A DNA stretch of 64,000 bases from Clytia hemisphaerica (lineage: Eukaryota > Cnidaria > Hydrozoa > Leptothecata > Clytiidae): the NCBI GenBank assembly GCA_902728285.1, contig CACVBU010000616.1:663681-727680 (forward strand). The letters are read 5' to 3'. Below, piece after piece: positions 47,898 to 59,015 of this stretch. Under the pieces are notes generated by a model, which had not been told where the DNA came from, made no database searches, and saw nothing but the letters and a program-made list of their open reading frames with translations. Positions within the stretch are counted from its first letter, which is position 1. Each line of letters opens with the position of its first letter. The position numbers and the translations under genes were made by a program.

Positions 47898-50800
47898 ATG
47901 ATACTATGGATTTTATTAGTGCTCAAATATATTGGATGTGAATCTAACCTTAACCAATGCCAAGATGAAAATTGCAGCATTATCCAACAGACCTTGAGAA
48001 ACCCTGGGAACCGTAGTTCTCAATATTACTCTATACAACAAGTCTGTGATTTGTTGGATGTGGCCTTACTATTTGGTCAAACCGATACCCTGGTTATTCT
48101 AACAGAAAATGAACATTATACAAAAGAGTTATACACGCAACAATGTGTGCAAAGGACACCACATAAGATATGGTTGGTACCAAAGCTGATGCAAAAAGAA
48201 TACTTTGAAAACAACATCGAGAAATGGCTCAGAGATGGAATTCAAAAATTTGTCATCTTATGTTCGCTGGAATCGACATCTTTGTTATTAGAATTAACCA
48301 AAGGTTTATTAATTTCAAGTTTAGAACCTTTATTTTTCATTACCAGTCGACAGCCAATGTATTTCCTGGGAAGTTTACCGAGTATGGTGGTGGCTGTTGA
48401 AGATGGCAACAATGAAAAGTATTTGTTTTTTTTTTCAATCCAGCCCTCTTTAGGCAGTAAACGTCCGAGTAAACGTCGATCTCAGATCTTGACGAGAATT
48501 CAAAACATTAATATTTTGTACACCGATTCAAGTGAACTGTTAAAGTATCTTTTAAAGTAAGACCAAGACGATCAGGCCAAGTTGGTGGGGATGGAAAAAT
48601 GACTTAATTATAAGGTGACTGAGAATCCAAACTTTAATATTTTAAATGTAAAATGCTTTAGTGGGTGGGTGAGGCGGTGATGGTTTCAAGGGTTCTTGTT
48701 TTTTAAAAGCATGACCAATGGGCTTTTCCAGAAAGACTTTTTACCCCACTGTTGAGGATATTGATTTTTCGAAGTATCGAAACCCCTGGATATCCTACTT
48801 TATTATTAAAGACCCCTGGATCTCCACTCTTAAAAATATGCTCACCCCCTGGATATTCTTTCTATAAAGATGCTTACCTCCTGGATATCGTATCTTTTAC
48901 TTGAAAAGACACTTTACCCCCTGGATATCCGATTCTGGAAAGTCCAATCTATTCAGTTCATATTAATCTTTCAGCTCCGGTGATCCGACAGAAAAGAACT
49001 TTGACTTCTACATACACGATGCAATATACCATAAATGGAGGACCATCAACTACCACGACCTTATGCACCAACATTATACCAGTCTTGAACTCCGAGACCT
49101 CATCGAATCATATCCACTTTCATCATTCGTACAGGAAAATTACCAACTGCAATTGAGGGTTGTAACAGTAGTTGAAGAACCTTATATGATGATTGCTAAT
49201 TTTTCGAATGTTTTTGAAGATGGTTCGTGCGTTGTTGGTAAGATTTGCTGGAAGCCAAACAATAAAGGACCATATTGTTGCATTGGTTATTTGATCGATA
49301 TGCTGGAATCGTTAGAAGAGGATCTAATGTTTCAATCTTATTTATATTTTGTCGCCGATGGAAAATATGGAGAAATCGTGAACGGTTCTTGGGTTGGCAT
49401 GGTCGGTGATTTGGTTAAAGGAAAAGCCGATTTGGCTTTAGCCTCGTTAACTATAAACACAAAACGATCTGAGGCTGTAAGCTATTCACTACCTTTCCTT
49501 GTTGGTGGTATGATATTGATAAGTATACTGGAAGAGAAAGCGCTACCTTTTGCTAATCTAGAACCTTTCAAAGCTATCGCACTTGATTTATGGATTGGAG
49601 TTATAGTCGTACCGAGTTGTACCGTATTAATTATTGTAATTACGGACAGGATAGGTGCTGGAAAACAGTACGCTCTTCGTGAGAGTTTTACCTACATTAT
49701 GGGCTTACTTTTCCAAAGAGACATGGGCGGTAAAAATCCAATTAGTTGGAGTTCGAAAGTCATAGCTTTGAGTGTTGCTATGTTTACCTTGGTTGTCATG
49801 TCAACGTATACAGCATTGTTGACAGCAAATAGTGTAACGTTTACACGAAGTCTTGGAATATCTGGATTCGATGACCCAAAGGTATAACTTACTATTCATT
49901 TTTTTATCTACACGTATCAACCTGCGGGTGAATACACAGGATGCGAACATGTGATTACTCCAAAAAGTTCACGTGATTTTATTCCCATGTTCCTTGTTTT
50001 ACAACTTAACGCTGATAACTTTATTAGTGTCAATAATCTCGAACCAATCAGAAATAAATGTCATGTAACAAGCACATAAAAATTTCGAATAAAAGCGTGA
50101 TTTGTTATCAGACTTTAATTTTGCAACCGATGTATTTGCAGTTTTTTATTAGTTTTTGCATTGACGTTTTTATGATTGGGGTGCCTTAAAAAAATTTTTT
50201 GCGTCTTTACCTGATACAAGTTTCCGCCACAATTTATTTCTTTTAATATACACTGGTAAACTTGTTTATGGTTAATGGATAAATTCATATTTGATTTCTT
50301 TAGAACAACAAACTATATAAGAACCATGGCCAAAATATCAAGAACAAGCTAAGAACAATTTAAGGCTTTGTGGACTCTAAAACACCCGATTTCTTAGGAA
50401 AATTGGCAAAAACACTCACGGCAAAAATAGTCTAGGCAAAATGGTGAAATTAAGAACATTTTTAAGACTTGAAACTCCAAAAGTTAAGAACATCCGATGG
50501 CTTCAAAAATGTTGGATGTTCTTATAAAAAACGGTTTTCTTTTGTGACAAGCCTTGATCCCAAACATTAGGGAACTATAAATGGCTCTTTGAACGCTTTC
50601 TTCGTTAGAAAGGATTTTTAACATACAAAGAGTTATCATTGGACCGTTTTAAAGGGCCCGTTCAAAAATAGAAGTTCCAGTGAAATAACCTCGAAAAATT
50701 TACGAACAATCGAACAGATCAATTTGTTGTTCAAATGAACTTGATATCATCTCAAAGATAAATAACTAATTGTGGTTTCATGTGTAATTCAATACGCAGT

Positions 50801-52814
50801 TAAATACATTGTTATCGTTATCGAGAATTTCGGTCGCATAGCAACAAATTAGACAATCCTCTAATGAAATGCATTCCTTTCGCTTTCTCATTTTTTGTAT
50901 CTGGTAAGAACCGGTATCCATGAACCTGGCATTTACTGGTTTCTTCACCCCTGTGTGACAGACACACTGGAATATTTGGCCAAAATTTCGTCCCCGGTGG
51001 TAAAAAGACCCTACAATTTCATTAATTCCGTTAAAAAATAAATTTCAATGTAAAAAATTGCACTCCAAAACCATCCCAACTGTAGTTTTTAAAGCTTGAA
51101 ACTATAGAATTTCTATCACCATTGGGGTTTCGTTGGAAATTTTCATTCCCACTGTGGGAGAAAGTTCATTGGGGTGTGAGACAAGGGGTTTTGTTACTGG
51201 CAGTGGGAATGAAAAATTAGGGAGACTTGCTTGTAACGATTACACGCTTTTGTATAAGAATAGTGTACAGTATATCCATTTCATCATGGATATTTTTAAC
51301 ATTTTGGTAAAAATCATCCTAAAATGCCATAACAGTATTCTCAGGATCTAAAGCAAACCTAAATTTAAAACGTTATGCCAAGCAGTGGCGTGGTGGGAAA
51401 ATTTCTCTGGGGTAGCCAAGGCAAATATGGTGCCCTTTTAAAAGATTTTTTGTTTTTGGCGCCCCTCTATATACGCTCATTTTACTTACGAATACAATAC
51501 AAAAAAGGGAGTGTGCGAGCGAAGCGAGCCAGAAAATTTTTGAGGTGATGAGGGGCGCCATTTTTGTTTTTTCATTTGTCAATCTTTCGATATGGGCGCC
51601 TGAAAAATCCTTCTTGGCGCCCCTTATTTTTGGGCGCCCCCTCTCAAAAGGGCTCCGCTGGGGGGGCCTGGCCCCTCTGGCCCCCCTGCCACCACGACAC
51701 TGATGCCAAGCAAGAATAAAGTGTTGAACAACGATAAAGAACATTTGGCCATTTCGATGTAAAAATAAAAAATGCCCCAAATTTAGCCTAAATTTAGCAT
51801 TCTTAGATTCAGTTTGTTATGATGGTAATATTCTTACTATATTCTTAATTCTTTTACCAATTTCATAATATTCTTATAGACTAAATTCTAACAAGAACTG
51901 TCACTTTTTAAAACTTGAAAACCAATTGGATTCATACTTAAATTTGATTGGTTTCCTCTTATTTTTATATTATTTAGATCAAAAATCCAACACGAGAGTT
52001 TCGTTATGGTACAGTTGCCAACTCGGCATACACCCAATTATTTGCCAACAGTCAAGATCCTGTGTGGAATCGAATGGCACAGTTCATGAAAGATTACAAT
52101 TTTACAAATACATCAAAAGCGTTTGAGCAACTGGCTACTGGGTATGGACCATTATAGTCTTAACTTAAATCTCCCTATCTTAGAATGCCAACACAGAAAT
52201 AGCACAATGAGGTTGAAGGTTTTTGAGAAATCAGATCACTAAAAATCAGATTACAAGATGTTCACTCCTCGTTTTCTGAAAAAGACTATTTTTGTCTCCC
52301 TTAATTTGTCAATGAATATCAGATTGCCAATTCTGTGTTCGAGTTTATTTCACTAATCAATCATTTTAGAGAACTGCAAGCTATCATACACGATTACTTC
52401 ATTGCATACCACAATATCGCTAAAGACACAAACTGTAGATTCAAATTTGCTGGTGAGTCGATAAAAGATGGTGGTTCAGGGTTGGCTGTACAAAAAGGGT
52501 CAAAACTAGCTAACCAAATCTCCACGCTAATTTTGAAATATCAAGACCAAGAATTTTTTTTACAACTGCAACAAAAATGGATGGAAAATAAATGCGTTGA
52601 AACGTCTAAAGGATCGTCGCCAGGGGCAACCAATAATAACAATGTAGTCGTTCGAATCGGTAAAGAATATTTTGGGGGAGTTTTTATTGCACTTTGTGGA
52701 GTAACTTTAATTTCTTTTGGAATATTGGTTGTAGAATATTTATTGAATCGAAAAATTCACACAAGAACTTATTGGGTTTCTGAAAGACGGAGAAAAAGAT
52801 GGAGAAGATATTGA
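47898..52814 (+). CDS. Divergent NMDA-like ionotropic glutamate receptor
   Basis: Ligand-gated cation channel. Exons 47898-48556, 48975-49881, 51978-52141 and 52370-52814 join in frame to 724 aa. Signal peptide MILWILLVLKYIGC, then a short amino-terminal domain (about 230 residues, against the usual 350-400). S1 contains SLTINTKRSEAV with Arg384 in the place of the conserved arginine that binds the ligand's alpha-carboxylate. M1 about 419-442; pore loop about 454-470 with LLFQRDMGG; M3 about 484-506 ending STYTALLTANS, where typical receptors have SYTANLAAF. S2 starts GISGFDDPKIKNP, very like NMDA subunits; the YGTVANSAYTQLF stretch lacks the usual Gly-Ser-Thr glutamate contact; Asp585 (IIHDYF) is kept. 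M4 about 679-701 is followed by a short basic tail. Subtype and ligand are uncertain. Confidence 0.9.
48780..48945 (+). repeat. Degenerate minisatellite in receptor intron 1
   Basis: Five units starting (C)CCCCTGGATATC, near 48783, 48812, 48847, 48880 and 48919, spaced about 30-40 bp apart, with variable AT-rich tails. The last unit ends some 30 bp before the exon 2 acceptor. Confidence 0.7.
49945..50150. repeat. Dispersed repeat, second copy, in receptor intron 2
   Basis: Same ordered phrases as 41480-41680 (GTGATTTTATTCCCATG, AACCAATCAGAAATAAATG, CATGTAACAAGCACAT). Non-coding. Confidence 0.6.
50945..51195. repeat. CACCCCTGT-family MITE in receptor intron 2
   Basis: Begins CACCCCTGTGTGACAGAC and ends GGGGTGTGAGACAAGGGGTTT, inverted. 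A TTATAAGAAC-family element precedes it (50300-50535). Confidence 0.6.
51383..51702. mobile_element. 320-bp non-autonomous hAT element
   Basis: Left end CAGTGGCGTGGTGG, right end CCACCACGACACTG, inverted with one mismatch. A perfect 8-bp target duplication ATGCCAAG flanks it (51375-51382 and 51703-51710). CAGTGGCGT is a common hAT terminus. The minus-strand 135-codon open frame inside is rich in GGGGCGCC repeats and is not a gene. It lies in receptor intron 2, 275 bp before exon 3. Confidence 0.9.
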
Positions 52815-52871
52815 AATTGTTGGAAGGAAAAGCTTTATTTAAGCTTTTGTTGCTTTCTCTCGCGAAATGAT

Positions 52872-53035
52872 CAAATTCATGATATTCATGACGTGATGTT
52901 CTCTACGGAAATACCCCGGTTTTAGCCAGTAGTGGAAAATTTATACTAGACAAAAGTTGTAGAAAATTTGCCACTACTGGCAAAAACGGGGGTCTTCTCG
53001 TAGAAAACATTACGTCATGAATATCATGAATCTTA
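52872..53035. repeat. CCAGTAGTGG-family MITE, copy near receptor 3' end
   Basis: Left TTCATGATATTCATGACGTGATG and CGGTTTTAGCCAGTAGTGG; right CCACTACTGGCAAAAACG and CATTACGTCATGAATATCATGAA. Almost a complete palindrome. It starts 58 bp after the receptor stop, so it may form its 3'UTR. Confidence 0.8.
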
Positions 53036-53486
53036 CTGAATGAATTTCCGTGATAATGGATACTTATTATTTTGTAGGACGCATTTATCAGTTTACACTT
53101 ATCACCAACTCTAACACCATAAAGGTATCGGGTTTGAGTTAAGCAGGTTTGGAGAAGACTTCTAAGTTCTCTTCAATGCAACGACCATGTTTTACGCAAT
53201 TTAATCCGGGTAGACTGGAATCCAATCTTCTTTCATATAGCTTTCGAAGCATAAATTAACTAGATTTTTACGAATTTATAAAGCTTAACCCACAAATTAA
53301 AAAGAATTTTCACTCTCTTACACTAAATATTTGTTCTTCTCAACTTTTTGAATGTCTGTGTGTAAAATCCCAAACTTGAACTTTTGGTAATGAATTTTGA
53401 AATGACCAGAATTTTATTCCGTTCAAAAATTTACGATACTAAACAAACAATGAGTCATAAGTGATAAAAATATTTTTCATTTTAAA

Positions 53487-53607
53487 GTTTATGCTAGTAG
53501 TGGCAAATTTTATACAACTTTTGTCTAGTTAAAATTTTCCACTACTGGCTAAACCGGGGTATTTCCGTAGAAAACATTACGTCATGAATATCATGAATAC
53601 AACGTAG
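53487..53607. repeat. CCAGTAGTGG-family MITE, left-truncated copy
   Basis: AGTAGTGGCAAATTTTATACAAC, then CCACTACTGGCTAAACCGGGG and CATTACGTCATGAATATCATGAA. The outer left arm is missing. Its right end lies 40 bp beyond the stop codon of the minus-strand IL-17-like gene. Confidence 0.75.
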
Positions 53608-53646
53608 GATGGACAACGGCGAAAAGCAAAAATTATATATTTCTTC

Positions 53647-55268
53647 TTATCTGACACTTCCACTGTATGGTGAACGTTCAAACATCTGGCACTGGCACCC
53701 AGTCCTTTGAAGTTGTGTGTAAGAGGAAAACTGATCTTTATTGTTCAGACCAACGCCATTGACGTCGCGAAGAAGGGTCAGTTGCGTGAAACTCGCTACA
53801 CAGCCTCCCGAGCCACGAAAACATAAATTCCCACCGAACGACGCTCCGGGAGTGATATCGCAGGTGTATTCTTTGATAACGTTCGGGTAGCTAAAAAATA
53901 AAAACGTTTTATGATTGATATACTATGATAATACAACCACTGACTTGAGCTGACTTTGATTGTTGTTTGAAAGCCTCTAGTGACTTGAATTTGTTCCGCT
54001 AGTTGATTTGTGATTTTTTTAGAACTTTGTTCAACATTTTCAGTATTACTATCACTCTGATGATGCTTTTGTTGTGAAGCGAAATATTAGTTTTTCAAAA
54101 AAATGAAAAACTTTGTTGTTTGCGTGATCTGACTCCACATAGATCCATTGCAAAATCAATTTTCGGATTAAGTTTTATCTTGTTTTTAGAAGGGTGGTAT
54201 GCATTATTATGCACATTTGATGAATGTACATCAAATATAAATCGCATCCGATATAAAAAGATACAGTGGAGTCTCTATAACTCGAACACGCCCGGAGGAC
54301 ACAAATTTGTTCGAGTTAAGGGAATTTCGAGTTATGGAGTAAGGCTTAGAAAACATTGCAGCAGCGTAGATAGAAGGGGTGCAAAATTTGTGTAGGAGAG
54401 CAGATTTTTATGACATTGTAAATGTCTATTCATAATATAAAAAGATAATTACAGTGTCATAAAAATCTGCGCTCCTACACAAATTTTGCGCCCCCTTGGT
54501 TACGCTACTGCATTGAGAACTGAAGAGACTATGAAACTTGCTATCAAAACAAGGCAAATGTTGCTGGTGACGTAATTGTTGAATAACTTACACATCACTG
54601 GGCAATGTCGTGTAAACCAAACATTCAGTACAAGTTTGCAAAACACCATTCACTACTGCTCCCTTCTCTGTACATTCCACAATGCAAGATTCACTTCCAT
54701 CCACATTCGGAACAATCTCCAAACACATGCTCGCTTCCCGACGATGTCGGAAAAGAAGATGATGTAAACGTCGAGATGGTCGCCGATGAAGGACGTTATG
54801 ATGACGGAATTGTCGGTGTTTTGATTTCGACGACTTTTTTGGTGATTTTAACATTGCGTTAAGACCGTTGTCACATCCACTTCTGTCTATAAGCTTTTGC
54901 ACCTCATTGATCTTTTGTTCCAACCTCTTAGGAATTGTTTTGTTGCAAGATGGAAACTCAGGTGCTATAAATGACATTGAGCGATTTGGTGTGTTTTCAA
55001 ATGCTTCTTCGATGGTGAACGAGTATGCATTGTCGGTGATTTGCTGTCCAAACTCGTACATGCGCTGTATCTGTTTGCTAGCCTCACTTTCAGGTTCTTC
55101 CGTCGTTGTCGTTGTTGGAGTTGTTGTCGGTTTTTGATGTTGTTTCTTATGACGTTTTCTTCTTGGGAAAATGTCTTTATGTTCACCTTTCTTTGGAGTG
55201 CAATCTCCAGATTGATAAAGAATAAACATTAAGGACAGGTTCAACAATATTGAAAATGAAAGCTTCAT
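53647..55268 (-). CDS. Secreted cysteine-rich pro-factor, IL-17/cystine-knot-like
   Basis: Two exons, 54592-55268 and 53647-53890, join in phase (GT|C) to 306 aa. Signal peptide MKLSFSILLNLSLMFILY; basic region RRKRHKK; Thr-rich linker; probable furin site RHRR before EASMCLEIV, so the mature chain would start near residue 180. The mature part has about ten cysteines. The phrase VYPNVIKEYTCD recalls the YP.VI.E..C of animal IL-17s, QLTLLRD matches their LVLRRE strand, and GCQC near the end matches the closing GCTC. This suggests an extracellular dimeric cytokine-type ligand. Other cystine-knot ligands (Spatzle, Trunk, neurotrophin types) remain possible, since only motifs were compared. Confidence 0.65.
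54264..54350. repeat. Truncated Tigger/pogo-like MITE
   Basis: Starts CAGTGGAGTCTCTATAACTCGAACACG after TA, continues with ATTTGTTCGAGTTA and TTTCGAGTTATGGAG; the right terminus is missing. It lies in the intron of the IL-17-like gene. Confidence 0.65.
54363..54509. mobile_element. Near-perfect palindromic MITE in the IL-17-like intron
   Basis: Left CAGCAGCGTAGATAGAAGGGG then GCAAAATTTGTGTAGGAG; right CTCCTACACAAATTTTGCGC then GGTTACGCTACTG. Arms of about 60 bp. CATTG borders both sides and may be the remains of a target duplication. hAT-like ends. Confidence 0.75.
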
Positions 55269-56330
55269 TTTTACAATTATTGTTGATTGCGTTTCTTTTC
55301 AGTTCAACTACTGTCTGTGTGTCTGGTAACTGAAGATATAATGAGTTTGTCAGGTGGTTGATTCTTATTTATACTGCAAATTGTATTGTTGTTATTAGAA
55401 TTTACATACGGAAACCTAAGAATTATCGGATGCTTATCGCCAGCTTTCCGAATGATATAGACTTTAAGAATGAAATCGATCTTCGATTGTTTCAGAAGAT
55501 TGATCCCAAAACAGTACCGAAAAGATTAAATATACTAAAACAGGATTCTGGAAAACAAAAAATGCAATATTTTGCAATTCAATTAAATTTGTTTTCAAAC
55601 TCTGTTTCAAACTGAAATCTGAGTTGTTGGTTACTAAGCTCCTTGATTTCCGATATATTGTGACTTGTAAGTCAGATATCTACGGTAGGATTTGTGGAAG
55701 GATGTCATGGATTTTTCCGTTGTTGTGATTCAAAACCAATCAACAAGTTAGATTTGAAAAGAAATCCTCAATTCAAATGTATTTTGGAATGTTCATAGAA
55801 AAAAGACAGAAACTAAGATTCTAATTGGATCTTCAAAACAAACACCACAAATATAGTAACACTTTCAAAATGGTAAATGTTTGGTAGATTCGGGAGCTGT
55901 TTGCTGCGAAGGTCGCGGATTACTGCAAAGTAAAAGGGTGCATCAACAGCTCATACTAAATCCTGTCAGCACACATTGAAATTCTAAAAAGGTTGCGATG
56001 AAAATTATAATTATAATTATAATTATACAGTATGTTGTTTTATTTGTCTCTAATCTCTTTTGTCCTGATAATTATGAATATATATAATCCTAAATGCATT
56101 CTCGCTTACAAACCCGATGAAGCATACCCCCACTGAGAAATTTAGTTGAAAATCGCCCAAATTTGTAAACTCCCTGAAAGTGAACTCCCATTGAACATTT
56201 TGATAGCAATCTCATCCCCATTGAAAGTGAAGTAGAAGAAAGTTAGCCCTCCTAAAGTTATAAAGAGTTTTATCGCTTATTAGAGCTTCAAATATTAGGG
56301 AGGTGCCTTTTCCGGGCACTGAGAAAAAGA
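55269..56330. other. Intergenic region upstream of the IL-17-like gene
   Basis: Should hold the minus-strand promoter of the IL-17-like gene just above 55268. A short frame at 55358-55615 has no recognised domain. Near 56005 there is an (ATTATA)n-like tract; 56105-56230 shows CACCCC/CCCCATTGAA phrases of a degraded dispersed element. Confidence 0.4.
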
Positions 56331-56487
56331 TATTCATGCTATTCATGACGTAATGTTTTCCACGGAAAGACCCCGGTTTTTGCCAGTAGTGGTAAATTTA
56401 TACAACGTTTGTCTAATTTAAGTTTGCCACTATTGGCTAAAACCGGGGCATTTCCGTAGAAAACATTACGTCATGAATATCATGAAT
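56331..56487. repeat. CCAGTAGTGG-family MITE abutting the HHAT stop codon
   Basis: Left ATTCATGCTATTCATGACGTAATG with CGGTTTTTGCCAGTAGTGG; right CCACTATTGGCTAAAACCGGGG and CATTACGTCATGAATATCATGAAT. A palindrome of about 157 bp whose last base touches the stop codon (56488-56490) of the minus-strand gene. Confidence 0.85.
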
Positions 56488-57990
56488 TTAAGTATAACTA
56501 GCATCAATACTACAATTATTTCCACAGTAAAATACAAATAAACAAATCAGAGGGCAATGCCAAACAGAGAAAACCCTATATAACAAAATAACTGCAGAGT
56601 CATGACCAACCAAAAAGACCATATTAGTAAAAATTAAAGTGAACACTGAAAAAGCGCCGCCCAGTGCACACAATCGTCGGTGAGCCAAACACCCAAATCT
56701 GTTTATAGTGTTTCTATAAATGTTTGTTTTGATTATTCGTGTCCCAAGAGACTCTATAACGATTCCAAGCCAGTTTGTGAGGGCCCAGAACATTAATGAT
56801 TTATCAGCTCCGTGCCAATAACCTACGAAGCTGAAACATAGACAAGAGGCCAGAGTTTGTTTACCAAAACCTTGGGCAGAACCACCCAACGGTATATAAA
56901 TGTTTTGAAATAAAAATGTGTTTAGGCCTTTATCAAAATATCTCCACATATCCACAAAGGTGTATAAGGAGGCAATACATTTCGGTGGTCCAGGTGGTTC
57001 AACTCCGTCAACCTTGGCAAATATACCAGAGAATCTGTAAAAGATGAAATATTTGATATTGAAAATGTGGAGATGTATCCAGAAAAGGGATATTGCATCA
57101 AAGACTGTCATCTCTTGGAGAATATCATGGTATACACATAAGGTATTGGCGTAAATGAAGTGAAAAAAGATTTCCAATGCGAAGATGTTTGCCAGTGTGT
57201 ATACTACATCTTTGGTGATTTCTGTGATTGAATATTGTCGTGCAGTCTGGTATACATCTTTGTAAAACGTATCGAAATTGATTATAGGTCCATTGTAACA
57301 TACAGGGATGTATAGACAAAAGGTGATTAGCTTTGGAAGGTCCAGATCATGTTGCCGGTCTTTCGATCGTAGATAGAAATTCGAGAACGAAATAATTCTT
57401 AAAATGCACATCATGAGAACTAATTTCACCAGATCGTATGAATCTTTATGGATTCTCATGTATTCAAAAAGCTTGGTTTTCCAATCATGGTTGTTTATAA
57501 TGTATAATAAAATGATCGAGGAAATCCAAATCGTGCTGATCCTTTTGGTACGGTCAAGCAAATAGTAACTGAGTGTGGTGAACAATAGAACCACTAATAG
57601 TCCTTTTATGGATATGACAGCTCCTTGGAGAATTAATGTTGATAATAATATAAGCAGGTGCTGGCTTTCTGCTGGGATAAAACGTTTAACCAGAAATACT
57701 ATGGCTGAATTTATTGAGAATAATGCTGCTAGGAGGAACGCCATCGATCGCCAAAATGTCCATTCGTAATCTGAAACATCTTTATGGAGACCGAACCATG
57801 ATGGCGTCAAGTCGTCTTTGATTTGGTCGAAATACTTCATGGAGGTTGTGTGTGAGTGATAGAAAGGATAGATGATTGATGTTAGCCATATTATCCAATA
57901 GAAATTGCGTTCGATGGATGATGAAAGTTTCATATGCAAGAATTTTGATTTTGTTGTAGAAGTCGTTTGTGGTGCTGGTGAAGACGACAT
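56488..57990 (-). CDS. HHAT: Hedgehog acyltransferase-like MBOAT protein (HHAT)
   Basis: Endoplasmic-reticulum membrane-bound O-acyltransferase that attaches palmitate to the N-terminus of Hedgehog-type ligands. One uninterrupted frame of 500 codons, close to the usual length of about 490-500. Start region MSSSPAPQTTSTTKS; a later start at MKLSSSIERN (residue 20) is possible. Seen: the family-typical GLHKDVSDYEW.FWR near residue 62; many membrane segments; MWRYFDKGLN with Asp353; IYIPLGGS; and FVGYWHGADKSLMFW with His393, the invariant MBOAT histidine. Both catalytic-site residues are kept, which argues for an active enzyme rather than the HHATL type. Unlike its neighbours it has no introns. 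The stop lies directly against a MITE. Confidence 0.92.
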   Translation of the reverse strand: MSSSPAPQTTSTTKSKFLHMKLSSSIERNFYWIIWLTSIIYPFYHSHTTSMKYFDQIKDDLTPSWFGLHKDVSDYEWTFWRSMAFLLAALFSINSAIVFLVKRFIPAESQHLLILLSTLILQGAVISIKGLLVVLLFTTLSYYLLDRTKRISTIWISSIILLYIINNHDWKTKLFEYMRIHKDSYDLVKLVLMMCILRIISFSNFYLRSKDRQHDLDLPKLITFCLYIPVCYNGPIINFDTFYKDVYQTARQYSITEITKDVVYTLANIFALEIFFHFIYANTLCVYHDILQEMTVFDAISLFWIHLHIFNIKYFIFYRFSGIFAKVDGVEPPGPPKCIASLYTFVDMWRYFDKGLNTFLFQNIYIPLGGSAQGFGKQTLASCLCFSFVGYWHGADKSLMFWALTNWLGIVIESLGTRIIKTNIYRNTINRFGCLAHRRLCALGGAFSVFTLIFTNMVFLVGHDSAVILLYRVFSVWHCPLICLFVFYCGNNCSIDASYT

Positions 57991-58525
57991 CGTTTAAAAG
58001 TCTTTCTGATCAAGTGATTTCACACTGAAAGTAAGAAGATTTCTTAGATTTCTAACCTGGATATGGATGCTGTTAACTTAGTTTTGATGTTTCTGCTTCT
58101 TCCGCCTGGGTCTACCTAGATGTTTATAAACCCCAACGTTGTTAGCAGTAGGTAACCATCAACAGTGTGTGTTATACTTTAGTTGACAGGGCTTCATTGG
58201 GAAGCAAAAAGTAAAACAATATTCTTACCTGGTCTTTAAAAGCTATGAAACCATTCTTTTCTGTCCCAAATAAAATATATCTTCTTTATTCCGTTATCCA
58301 TTCGCTTAAGCCCTGTTCCAAAAATGCCACATCAAAATTCTTTTTTAACCATCAATGAAAATCTGTGTTATCAGTAATATGCTACTTAATAGCGTTTTCT
58401 CGTTAACCATCAGATTAAAAAGCTCTCCTTCGTTTTTCTGTTCGGTTACTAACATGAAACCTCAAAACCTGATTGAAAATCCGGTACGGAGGAGAGACAG
58501 TTATAAGCTTGTCTCTGATAGCTTG

Positions 58526-58671
58526 TTAATTCAGCTAGTTAAATACTGTAGCTTTTTATCATTTGCATTTAGAGTAGAACTTTCATTGTTAGCAAAGGTT
58601 AATTCAGCTAGTTAAATACTGTAGCTTTTTATCATTTGCATTTAGAGTAGAACTTTCATTGTTAGCAAAGG
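58526..58671 (+). repeat. Two-copy 73-bp tandem duplication
   Basis: TTAATTCAGCTAGTTAAAT starts at 58526 and again at 58599, and the following bases through TTGTTAGCAAAGGTTA look identical in both copies. A recent simple duplication, non-coding. Confidence 0.95.
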
Positions 58672-59015
58672 TTATCGCATATTCCAACGAAAAATATTGT
58701 AGAATAAACAGAAAGTGAACTGACTTCTCAAATATTTTTCAATGTACATGATCAGTAAGGCGTTATACCCTATATTTAAGGAACGTTTTTTCCCCACTGA
58801 TCTTCATTTAATATACTAGATCGAAAAAAAACGATCTAGTGAGGAGAAATATAGATATCTGTGATTTCTGACAGAAAAATATAAGGACAGTCCTTTTTAT
58901 AGGGTATCGTGCCTTAGTGATAATGGAATCTAGAAGAAAGAGGTTATCAACTGGAGAAAAATTTCAGACAAGAAAAACTTTCAAGATTCTTTTCGTCAAA
59001 TATTCATTTGAGTAA

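Noticed and set aside
51373..51780. 135-codon minus-strand frame rich in Gly, Arg and Pro
   Set aside because: It coincides with the hAT element and its GGGGCGCC repeats.
54605..55232. Open frames on the plus strand opposite the IL-17-like exon
   Set aside because: Antisense shadows of the real minus-strand coding exon; no signal or domain.
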